Of a DNA stretch of 64,000 bases, positions 9,645 through 22,100 are shown one piece after another. This stretch comes from Malaya genurostris (Eukaryota; Arthropoda; Insecta; Diptera; Culicidae): contig NC_080571.1 in assembly GCF_030247185.1 (NCBI RefSeq), positions 4,826,001 to 4,890,000 on the forward strand, written 5' to 3'. The position numbers were made by a program, and so were the translations under genes. A model generated the notes under the pieces. The model saw only the letters and a list, made by a program, of their open reading frames with translations, had not been told where the DNA came from and did not search any database. The stretch's first letter is position 1. The number at the start of each line of letters is the position of its first letter.

Positions 9645-12600
9645 ATGAGACTTTCAAGGATCTCAACGTTGGCGATCGGTGCCGTGATATTAGCTCTGAT
9701 GATCGGTGAAATTAGTGGTGATATGCACGATATTGACGGAAACGATATCGTTGGCCACAACGGGAACACAAACGGACGACAGGAAACCGCTCCGGGTCGC
9801 GGATTTGCTGAAACCGCCAAGGACCTCATCTCCAGTCCTGCCGGACAACTGGCCGTTTCGTTTGCTAAGGAGATGATCAGTCGGTCGGCTGGAAACAGTC
9901 AGGTGTGTTGATTCGTTCAAAATGTTTGGTGATTGTGAATTTAAAGTTTTTTTTCGGACATATATTTATTGAAATTTGTTCAACCAAAGTGTTCAATTGA
10001 GTCAGCTCTGTTAAAAAAACTTGGTTTTTAATCGTTTCTCTAAAAACGTGTCTCTCACAAAACGAAATCACTCAATAGCATCAGGTAGACAAACTCTCAA
10101 TGGAAGACGGTACCTTTTTGAGATATATCATGCTATTTCCGAAAAGATGCTGCCCATGAGAAAAATATTTCCTTGTGTTTGAAAGATTGAACTACTCTGA
10201 GCAAAGGTGTCGGAGATGTATATGTTTGTAAGACATCAATACCATTAGAGACCAACCGTGTGCTGCTGCTCCGTTATTGATCAGGACAATTTGAGCTTTG
10301 AAAATGTATTGTTTTTTTTTGTTGTAAAACTGCTCGTTTGGGGATAACATGTTGTGCCACATTGTGTAAAAATGCAATAATCCCTCCATGCTGATCAATA
10401 CCGACGTCGGCCACACCCGACCATAGATCTACTCGGAAGGGAAAGGATTGCTACTAGAGGTCGAGAAATCTTCTGCATTTAGTGATGTACTTTGACGTGA
10501 ATCCGTCTTACTTTACTATGGGGCCCATTTTCAAAATTCACCCTATAGAAGAATGGATAGAATATAATCGTAAATATCTCGAGTTGTACTAAATGTAACT
10601 ACACATTTTTATTTCATTTTCAACAATGTGCGATAATTATAAATCTTCCCAAATCACCCAGGCGGCACATAACGTTCCCGTTTTGGGACAGTCAATGAAT
10701 TCAATGAACATAAACGCAAGTTCCGTAAAAACAGCAATCGCAATAATGAAGTCTTCATACTCTGCTGGACCCGACGGTATCCCGGCAGTTATTTTGAAGC
10801 GATGCTCTAGTGGTATTATAGTACCTCTATGTCTTCTGTTCCGACTGTCACTCATGACTGGAGTATTTCCTGATATCTGGAAATCTGCTTATATGTTTCC
10901 TGTGTACAAAAAAGGAGACAAGAAGAACATCGACAATTACCGTGGTATCACCGCTCTTAGCGCTATTCCTAAATTGTTTGAGCTTGTCGTTTTGGAACCT
11001 ATTTTTAATCACTGCAAGCAGTACATCGTTGAAACTCAACACGAGTTCATGCCGGAACGCTCAACGGCCACTAACTTACTAACTTTCACGACGTTTATAA
11101 CGGATGCTATGTCTAAAGGTCATCAAACGGACGTTGTCTACACGGATCTCTCTGCTGCTTTTGATAAAATTAATCACGCTATCACAATTGCCAAATTGGA
11201 CAGACTGAGCTTCCAACATTCTTCGGTGGATTCAATCGTATCTTTGCAATCGACGGCTGGCAGTTAAGATCAATGAAAATGTTTCCAAGGAGTTTTTTGC
11301 TTTTTCTGGTATTCCACAAGGCAGTCATCTCGGACCACTGATATTTCTACTGTATTTCAACGACGTGAACTTTTCATTGAAAGGTTCACGATTATCTTTC
11401 GCGGACGACCTAAAGTTATTCCAAATTATCAAGACTCTTGAAGATGCCTGTCTCCTTCAAAGTGAGCTTGAAATTTTCTCCGAGTGCACAGTGGTTCAAA
11501 AGCGCAATTTCACGCTCTTAATTGATAACTCATAGGATCGTGATTTTTGAGGTACAGTATCGTCAGAAAAGTTGCTCAGAATGATAGACGCCATCTTTTG
11601 GCAAATTTTGTTTATGTGATTAATCCCCCTAAAAGTGAGATAAAAATCTGATCTGAAATACAATGAACCTTATCATTGCAAATGTCAAGGACAAGGATAT
11701 TTGAAAAGAACATATCTCGCCTGCAGACGATCGCAGACGAGTAATTCAACCACGATATGAAAGCTCTTTTGAAGTAGTTTAATATGCAAGTAGTCTCACC
11801 TGCAACCTTCCTGCGCCTTTTGATAATAGACAAGTTAGAATTTTATTTAAAAAAACATGAAAAATTGCTCTATTTCATTAAACTGAAATGATAGCAGCAT
11901 AGTATGTTCAAGAAAGTTGTCTAGTTTTTAAAGATGAAAAACTTTGTATAACATGAAAAACTCATATAAAATGAAAATATATATGTCTTCTTACAAAAAC
12001 AGGTTTTTGGAAACCCTTTTCCGAAAATACATTATATCTTGAATTACACTCAAGTTACGGGAATAGTACCTTCAGCAAACTTGTTTGAAATAACTTTCTG
12101 CACAACTTTGTCGAAGTAACTTAGCCCCTATGTTGGCCCTGAGCTAAAATAAAATTTTTATCTCACTTTTAGGGGGATTAATCACATAAACAAAATTTGC
12201 CAAAAGATGGCGTCTATCATTCTGAGCAACTTTTCTGACGATACTGTACCTCAAAAACCACGATCCTATGAGTTATCAATTAAGAGCGTGAAATTGCGCT
12301 TTTGAACCACTGTGGAGTGGTGTGAAATTAATAAAATGACGCTAAATATCAGCAAATGCTCGATTATCACCTTCACACGAAAAAAAACACCAATTCGTTT
12401 CAATTATTGTCTTCGAGGATCAGTGATTGATAGAGTCAATTGTGTCAAAGATCTTGGCGTTCTTCTCGACGAACAATTGAATTACAAGCAGCATATTTCG
12501 TACATCGTGGCAAAAGCCTCTCGTTGTCTAGTATTTGTCATGAGAACCGCCAAGCAATTCACAGATATATATTGTTTGAAATCTCTCTACTGCTCGCTTG

Positions 12601-13093
12601 TACGGTCAACACTCGAATATTGTTCGTCAGTATGGAACCCTCACTTTCATAATGGAGCTTTAAGACTTGAATCAATACAGCGCAGATTCGTTCGTTTTGC
12701 TCTTCGTCGTTTGCCCTGGAATAACCCTCACCAGCTGCCTAGTTATGAAAGCCGTGCGATGCTCATCGGACTCGATACTCTACAAGTACGCCGAGATCTG
12801 TTCCGTGCAATGCTGATTGCCGATATTTTGACGAACAATATTGATTGCCCTGCACTACTTAGTGAAATCAACATCAACGTTCGTTCTAGAGCTCTTCGCA
12901 ACAACAACCTCCTCAGAATGCCTCTACGTCGTACTAACTACGGAATCAACGGTGCCGTTATTGGATTGCAGCGAACCTTCAATGGCGTATCTATGGGATT
13001 CGATTTGCATTTTCCTCGTAGCAGAATAAAAGCGAATTTTTTGAATATTCTTAGAAATAATCATTAGGACTTTAGTTTGTCTGTTGATTAAAA

Positions 13094-13148
<55 letters not shown>

Positions 13149-16100
13149 ATACATAAATAAATAAATAAATAATTCAAAAATTAAGTATTCTCAAATCTGT
13201 TGGAAAAAATGAGGAAAACTCATCACGTTTACTTGCCTTTTCCGCACTCGGACGACGATTTTGAGTAAAAAGCTAAACCATTGTCGAAAATCGATAATTT
13301 TTTCTTGTGTATTTCGTGGAACTGGACATCGTGGTGAAGACCGGAAACGGGTCATTTTGCCGAAAGCCATTTCGTTGAAAGTCGTTTCGCCGAAAGGGTC
13401 ATTTCGTCGAAAGGGAAATGAAGTCGTAAGCGGCGGCCTTTTGCATACAAACCTGCAACCGCCTCGTTTGCCCGTTCTGCTCAAAGCTAGGTTTCTTTGC
13501 TTTAGTTAGGTTCGAACGAACGGAAGCGAGGTGTGACAGCACACGAATCAAATGGATGTGACGAAGCCGCATTAGATATTTTTTCACTTAGTAAACGAAA
13601 AATACCACATACATTTGCTTGCTACACCTATGCAATTGCTTTGATGCTTAGTGGCTTGTAGTCAACAAGTTTGCTCAATACAATTGTAGGTCAACAAAAC
13701 GGGCGTTAACGTATTATCATTCGTTTGTGTTTATTTTAAATCAATGCCTATTATAATATTAAGACAATTGTACATGGAAAACCTTCCAATCAAAAAATTA
13801 CGATCTATATCGAACGTATATCAATAAGGAATATTTTATTGTCATTAAAAATCAATAATTTTACTTAAGTTGAAATAACTGATAGTAATATCTAAAACAA
13901 CTAAAACCGATTTGTTTTTCAACTCACATAACTGTTAAAACAAAACCAAGGTCGGTTTTTGTAACTAAAATCTTTATTGAAATTGAAAGGTGTGTGTCTT
14001 GACTAACTTACAGCATCTTTTTTAACCAAAAATTTTGTTTTTTCAACCATCGTTTCAGTTGATCGAAAAACAAAAATGACAATTTAGAAAAAACAACAAT
14101 CGATTAGTTGTACCAAATTTTAACCAATCAAATTCAGAAAAACAACTAATATTTTGGTTGTTTCACGATCGCGAGGGGTTTCGTGAGGAATCGGCGAAAT
14201 GACCCTGATCCCTCTCGCTCTTCGAATGTTGTGTCGAGCGGTTCTGAACTAGCAGCATCATCAACAGAGTATCATTAATCGCACTCAGCTTCTGAATACT
14301 GGATCTAGATTCGGGAATTGAACTTAGGATTGGATTCTGGACCAAAATCCAAAACTTAATCTGAATTTAGAAATTTGGTACTGAATTTAGAACCCGGATC
14401 TGGTACACCGAAAAGTATTTCAGGTTTTTAATTTAGTTTTAGAATTGAGTTTTAGATTACAGGTTCTGAAATTGAAATTGTGACCGTGGAACTGAATCCT
14501 AATTCTGCACGGAAAACCCTCCAATCAAAAAATTACGATCTCGCAATTTTTGATTTTTGCAGTTGTTGTTTTAACTAATAATTAGTTGAATCAACAAATT
14601 TGCTATTTGATTTGCATATATTGAAGTAGTTGAAAAATATGTTGTTTTAATGCGCGTTTCTTAAACATTTTCATGCAAACGAAATTCGCTTATTATACGT
14701 TTGTAAATCTCGTGAAGAGTAACTTTTGAATGATAGTAAATTAATGTTTATCATAATACTAGTTGCCAGAATATTAATGTGATGATAAATTATCTACATC
14801 TTTACTGCTCTGGTGTTACAAGAAGAAACGATTGATATAAAGTAGTGCTATGCACAGAACTGACAGCCGTTAGAGATATTGCAATTAACAAAATGTGTTT
14901 AACCAAAACTAGAACCCAGTGAATTGTATGCGTTTGAATTTTGGTCTTAAAATCAACTTGATTCTCCATCGTGAAATGCATGTTAATGAATGAGCAACAT
15001 GTTATCTTCAAGTTATGTACAAAAATTGTATGAACAAAGTGATTAAATTGAAAATGTTGCAAGGCTCAAAAAATAAAAATCAGTGCATTCGGTTCGACTT
15101 TTTGTTCGTAAGTAAGATAGTTATCACAATTAGAATGTTTCGTTGACACCAGCTTTACTAAAAGACAGTATATTATTTATATTAAATATTACATTTTTTT
15201 ATATATCTTAAGATACCGAATTTTCATTTAAAAAATCAGAACGTGTATCAATAAGGAATATTTTATTGTCATTCAAAATCAATAATTTTGCTTAAGTTGA
15301 AATATCAGGTGTACAACTTTGCTTCCGCCGTTTTCCGATAGGTGGCTGTACCGGCTGAGGCTGGTTAAAATACATAGATGATAATGCCTTTAAAGTGAGT
15401 GTGTACAGCGCCTAACGAATTGTCATCGCCGTTTCAGTGACAGTTGTTCTTGTCTTCGTATTATTCACGCTCGAAAATGTCTGCTTATGTTCTCGCCATT
15501 TGCGGGAAGTTTTACTTTTCTGTTACAATTCGAAAAAAAAATGCAACTGAAGCGCATCGAATGCTCTCAGAAACTTACGGTGATGCTGCTCTGAGTAAAA
15601 TAACGTGTCGGGAGTGGTTTCAACGTTTTAAAAAGGTGATTTCGATGTCGAAGACAAACATGATGGTGGAAGAGAAAAAACCTTCAAAGATGAATAACTA
15701 AAAACCTTCAAAGATGAATTACTACTAGCTCTTAAAACCGGGTGAAACCATCACAGGAGATCGCTACCGATCACAACTGATGCACCTTAGTCGCGCGCTA
15801 AAAGAAAAGCAAAGTCATCCTCCAACACGACAATGCTCGGCCTCACGTCACAAAAGTGGTCAAAAAGTACCTGGAAACGCTGAAATGGGAAGTTTTGCCC
15901 CACACGCCGTATTCCCCAGATGTCGCCCCTTCTGACTTCCACCTATTCCATTCGATGGCATACGGTCTGGCAGATCAACATTTTCAGAGTTGGAAAAATG
16001 GATTGCTTCATGGATAGCGTCAAAAAAGGACTCCTTTTTTCGAGCCGGGATCCGAAAATTTCCGGAAAGATAGGAGAAAGTTGTCGCTAGCGACGGAAAA

Positions 16101-19100
16101 TACTTTGAATAATACATCTGTAAGCACGTTTTCGCAATAAAGCTTTAAATTTTGGAAAAAACGGCGGAAGCAAAGTTGTACACTTAATAACTAATCGCAA
16201 TGTCTGAAACAACTCAAACCGATTTGTTTTTCAGCTCACATAAAGGTGTGTGTGTCTTGACTAACTGACAGCATCTTTTTTCCAACCAAACATTTTGTTA
16301 TTTCAACCATCGTTCCAGTTGATCGTGTTTAGAAAAAAAACAACAATCGATTGGTTGTACCAAATTTTAACCAATCAAATTCAGAAAAACAACAAATATT
16401 TTGGTTGTTTCACGATGGCGAGGGGTTCCGTGTGGATTCTGGAACTGATTCCGTGACAAGATTTTGAAACTGAAAAAAAGTTCCTTTATTCATGTTCGGG
16501 ACGAATCCAGAAGCCTGATGTAAGATATCAACTTCAAAATTCTGAAACAAATTTCAGGATATGAATTTTAGATTTGAATTTTGAAACTGAATGATAGATC
16601 TGAGCTCCGAACCGGAATTTTTGACCTGACCAGAATTTTATTTCTGAATTCAGTTTCAGAATTTAGCTCCTAAATTCTGTTTCTGCATTCATTTCCAGAA
16701 TGCAAAACCTGCATGTACGGATAAAAGGGACTGACTTGGCTCAAGCGGCTTACGAAGTTCATAGATAGAATTCTAAGCCGCCCGTTTTCAAGTAATCATC
16801 CACACTTGAATGTTCGTGTGACGCAACCGAACGAATCTTCTAAGCTGCTTCTAGAATACATTAGAAAGTTCACACGGAACTTGCTCCGTACTTTGAAGTT
16901 CTCAAATGCCCTGCATGTACTTTTAAGCAGCAAGAAAGGGGATGTTTTAAGTAATCGTGGAACTTCTGGTTGTTTGGGAATTTGGAACTTCATTCAGTTC
17001 CTTTATTCAGATTCGGAATACAAGTTCAGAATTTAGGTTTATAACTCTTCATTCTGAAAATGGGTCCAGTTTTATAATTCTAAAACTAAACTTGAACTGA
17101 ATTCTGGGATTTTTTCATTCAAATGGCATTACCCACCCGCCTTTATTCGCTCGAATAATAAAAAATAATCGAATCAATAGCAAAAATAATCGACTACTAT
17201 TCTTTACATTACGTTTCCGACTCGTAAAGAATTGTGAAAACGGTTATGTGCCCTCAAATTTTAGTCGAACCCAGGCGCGTATACAGAAGGGGTATTTTTA
17301 AACACCCCCCTCCCCGACGAAATTCACGAAATTATTAGGGGAGACAGGGGCTAGACCAGACACGTGGTTGAACCGGACAGCTTAAATATCTTACAAACCT
17401 GCAATTATTTCGATTCATGGATTGATTTTGTAAGCGCGCTTGAAGATGACGTCGTAGAGATGACTTGGGTCAAAATCCAGTTTTAATAGATATTTTTTTC
17501 AATTTGTAAAGGGTCTGATCCAGCCTCGGTCTCCCCTATATTATGAAAACAATCCCCGAGGTTTTTTTCTGGGTACGCGCCTGGTCAAACCAAAAAAATA
17601 TTTCTCATATAGAAAGGTTATGCAATCACTGTGAAAACCAAGTTTTCCGAGGTTTAGACGGCCGAGTGTCATAAAGGTACCATTCGACGCAGTTCGTCGA
17701 GTACACAAAATGTTTGAATGTGTGTAGTTATGTACGCATGTAGCATTTTTTTTATAAGAGACGGTTGAACCGATTTCCATAAGCTTTTATATAAATGAAA
17801 GGTATAATTGTTTTATACATAGTTTCTGAATTTATTCGGATCCGGCTTTCGGAGTGTTGAAAATTTCAAACAGTTATGAACGAAAATATATTTCGAAACT
17901 GGGCTCAAATTAATTCCAATCTATAGGCCTTGTCAGTTGACGTCATTTGGCTATACCAGCTCCCAACTTCCGGTTCCGGAAGCACCGGAAATATTGTTCA
18001 CAAACTCCAAAACCGAACCCTCTTTTCTCAGGGATGCACAGAGGGTTCAAATGCCCAATTTCACGGTTTTAATTGATAACTCATTAAAAACGTGGTATTC
18101 GAGGTACAGTAACTTCAGCAAAGTTGCTCCGAATGATAGACGAAATCTTTTGGCAAATTTTATATATGTGATTAATCCCCCTAAAAGTGAGATAAAAATT
18201 TTATTTTAGCTCAGGGTCAACATAGGGGCTAAGTAACTTCGACAAAGTTGTGCAGAAAGTCATTTCAAACAAATTACTATTTCCCGTAACTTGAGTGTAA
18301 TTCATGGTATAATGTATTTTCTGAAAAGGGTGTCCTAAAACCAGTTATACATACATACTATGCTGCTATCATTTCAGTTCAATGAAATTGAGCAATTTTT
18401 CATGTTTTTTTTTACAAAATTCCATCTTGTCCAAACTTGTCTATCATGAAAGGGGCAGAAAGGTGCAGATGAGACTGCTTACATATTAAACTACTTCAAA
18501 AGAGCTTTCATACCGTGGTTGAATTACTCGTCTGCGATCGTCTGCAGGCGAGATATGATTTCAGTATATATTCATTACCATGATACTTGCCACAAAATAT
18601 GTTTTTTTGCACCTTGAAGTCTATAAATTGAACAGTTTAATAACTGTTTTGTCGCGACGTTTTAAAAAAGCAATCATTAAATCGAATTAAGTTATGTCAT
18701 CTTCTGGTAGAGAAAAGTATGATCAAAACTCATTTTCAAGTTATTTGTATTTATTTTATGATAGCTGACAATGTTTTTAACCAGCTAAAAGACTTTAGTA
18801 TCGTTCGACAGATTCTTTTTGGACTGTTTTGGCCCTTCACGAATATTTGTAACCAAAGGATCCGATAAAACTAATAACTAATAATAAGTTACCATGGTAA
18901 CGAATATATACTGAAATTTGATCTGATATACAATGAACCTTATCATTGCGAATGTCAAGGGCAAGGATATTTGAAAACAACATATCTCGCCTGCAGACGA
19001 GTAATTCAACCACGGTATGAAAGCGCTTTTGAAGTAGTTTATTATGTTAGTAGTCTCATCTGCATCTTTCTGCGCCTCTTGATGATAGATAAGTTGAAAT

Positions 19101-22100
19101 CATAGTATGTTTGAGAAAGTTGTGTAGTTTTTAATGATGAAAAACTTTGTATAACATGAAAAACTCATATACATAAACTGGTTTTAGGATACCCTTTTCA
19201 GAAAATACATTATACCATGAATTACACTCAAGTTACGGGAAATAGTAATATGTTTGAAATGACTTTCTGCACAACTTTGTCGAAGTAATTTAGCTCCTAT
19301 ATTGGCCCTGAGCTACAATAAAATGAGCTAAAAGAAATTTCCAAAATCGAAAAAAAAAATTTCCGATTTAGCTCCAATTTTGCTTGGGGACTTTTTTCGA
19401 GGTGCTTGAATTTTTGAACAACAGCGCTTTACGAAATTGGAGGTGATCCCAAAATATTGGCAACCTTATATACATTGGAGCGGTAAAAAACAATGTATTT
19501 TGTCGGTTACGTCGCTTATATCATCATATCTCCGGAACCAAAAGTCACAGCCATTTGATCTTTGAACTTGATTAATGGGCCGACAGTAGTTTTTAAACGA
19601 GAAAAGTTTGTTAAAAGTTAAAGTTTGTTAAAATCGGCTCAGCCATCTCTGAGAAAGTTGAGCGGTAAAAATATCTTCGAAAAGTGCACACACACAGAAA
19701 TTTTCCGATCTCGTCGAACAGAGTCGAATGGTATATAACACTATGGGTCTCCGAGGCTCCGTTCGAAAGTCGGTTTTTTCAGCAATTTTAATACCTTTCT
19801 ATAGAGAAAAAAAGAAAAAAGGCTCTCATTTGTAGTTATGCCCTGATTCCAACGTATGCTGATTCAAACGTCACAAGATCATGGTTGAATGTCACAAGAT
19901 CGAATAAATAATAATTGTATGTTGTTATTTTATAAATGATACTAGCTGACCCGTCGAACTTCGTCTCGTTAAAAAATTATTTGTTCGATTTTATGTTTTC
20001 GGACAGCAGAATTGTCAAACTGATTACTTAACCAAGAATCCACGGGATTCGACTCACATTCGCTTTAGCTCCAAAAAGATATATCACCAAAAATTAATGT
20101 GAAAATGTGAAATACTTCTGTTTAGTGAAAATCATTAATTTGTTTATTTGGTATTCATATTTACAATTTGTATTTAGCCCAAGTAAGCAAAAGTTCGTTA
20201 AAAAAGATTCAGCTTAAGCTGAGTACAAAGCATTCTGAATACTCCGTTTTTAAGGAATTACTCAAACGTGAATGTACACCCGACAGAACTAACTTTGAAG
20301 CAGCTTTTAAACGCCGAAAAAAGTTTTCTCAGAACTTGTTCTGTACGTTCAAGTTGCTAAAAAGTACCATGCGTACTTTAGAGTTCTAATAAAGTGGATA
20401 TTATCAGGTACTGTGGAACTTTTGGTTGCTTGGAGAGACGACGCTCAAATTTTAATTTGATATTGATTTTACGAATTTGAACAATCTTCACAGAATATGA
20501 AATATAAAATGGTAGTCTAAATACATTGTTGTAATCATCATTGAACATTCAGTCTAATCTAAATCATTAGATAGAAAAATGTATGGAAAATCTCTTAGTT
20601 TGACCTTTTCATTGATCCATTGCAAAAATTTCTGATTTGTTAAACTCGCCCCAATTCATCAACTGGTGAATGATATCCGGTGAACTTCTTCTCCTGTCTA
20701 CAGTGGTTTCCTAGAACAGTCATAAGCATTTCGTCCTGGAGTCATTTAACAAGCAATAATTTTGATACCCAATTAAGCACGTGGCTAGAAATGATAAATC
20801 ACATGGATCAAGTGTGCATGTGAAATCTCCATACAAAATAACTCGTTGCACACCCCCTTGGCATCTTAGAGCTTAAGCAGTGTGCCTAAAAATATATTAT
20901 ACTATTGAATAAAAAAAAACCCGTTGCACGCCAAACAACTTTTTCACCGATCTAGTATTCTTTCCTTCGACGGCCCAAGACTTTTGCAACTCGTTATGCG
21001 CCAAACACCTATCGATGATCTAGCAATCATTGGCGACTTTTTCAATGGAAAATTCCATTGTCCATACAAAACAACTTAATGGATTTTTCCCACTTTTCCG
21101 GCGAATTTTCTTAATTTTCTATGTACGAACCCGGTGGGGATAGACACTGATCAAACAAAAAAAGAATCTTGTAAATCCGTCCATCCGTTCTTACGTGATG
21201 CGCTTACAAAGATATAGATGGCAATTTTTTTACTCAATTCGTTAAGTTTATTTGCATTTTCCCTTCTGTTTAGTTTAGAGCTAGATCACAACTTTGTCCG
21301 GTTACTCATTTCAACTTAATTATGACGTTCGTCTCGAAGTTTAATGATTTAGAAAAGCAAGGTTACGCGGCAGTTACATGAAGTTACGTACTAGTTATAT
21401 GAGCTTTTTTTTCGTTTCTCAACTCAGTTTCTGAGCATTTTTCTGCGAGGATTTTCGAACCATACAGTTTTTAAGTGACACGTTTGCTCAATTAATTAAT
21501 CAACCAGACAAATGTATTGCCACTCAATGGCTATTAACATTGTTGATGTTTAAATATAAAGCTTTTTCCAAGTAGGTTTTAAACTTAATTGGAAAAATGA
21601 TTGCAGAAGCAATCAGAACCAAAAAACAGAACACTAATGTTAGCAAACGAATTAACTGATATTTGACATGCACTTATTTTCCGGCCAGGTGCTTAGCTTG
21701 AACCTCACCAACCTGCTGATATTGTTCCTGCTGAAGGCTCTTATTTTCGCAGCTGGTCTGATTGGAGCCGGAAATTGGGGTAGTTACGCACGTGGAAGAA
21801 GCGAAAATGGTAAGTAAATGGCAGACCCAAACGGGGAAAAACCGGCAATTCATGATACAGAGAATGGCCTATTGTTTATCGTTTGCACAGCCATGAACAC
21901 AATTGCGCCCGGTAGATTATCTGCGTAAATTGGGCGTGAGCTGGCAACCGATAAACCAACAGTCACAAGGAAAGATTGTGCAATTTCAGCACTACGATGA
22001 TGGATGTCATAATCGCACAATTTTCTGATTTTGTTTTGTTGTTGTGTTTATTACACAGGCATATCGTTTTTCCAACCCGGCGAAACTGGTCTACTGATTG

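Larger units (their letters stand above)
10626..13172 (+). mobile_element. 5'-truncated non-LTR retrotransposon (reverse transcriptase), broken
   Basis: A LINE reverse transcriptase starts at about 10626 in the fingers region (YSAGPDGIPAVILKRC). It has the first catalytic Asp in SAAFDKINH (~11155), GIPQGSHLGPLIF (~11300) and the catalytic FADD box (~11400). After the inserted element it continues at 12315-13067, through MTLNISKC and the thumb/C-terminal domain, to a stop. A frameshift near 11250 and an 828 bp insertion at 11487 destroy the frame. The endonuclease and ORF1 are missing (5' truncation). The 3' end is an (AAAT)n tail of about 80 bp. The C-terminal region looks like jockey-superfamily elements common in mosquitoes; the clade is not certain. 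Confidence 0.88.
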
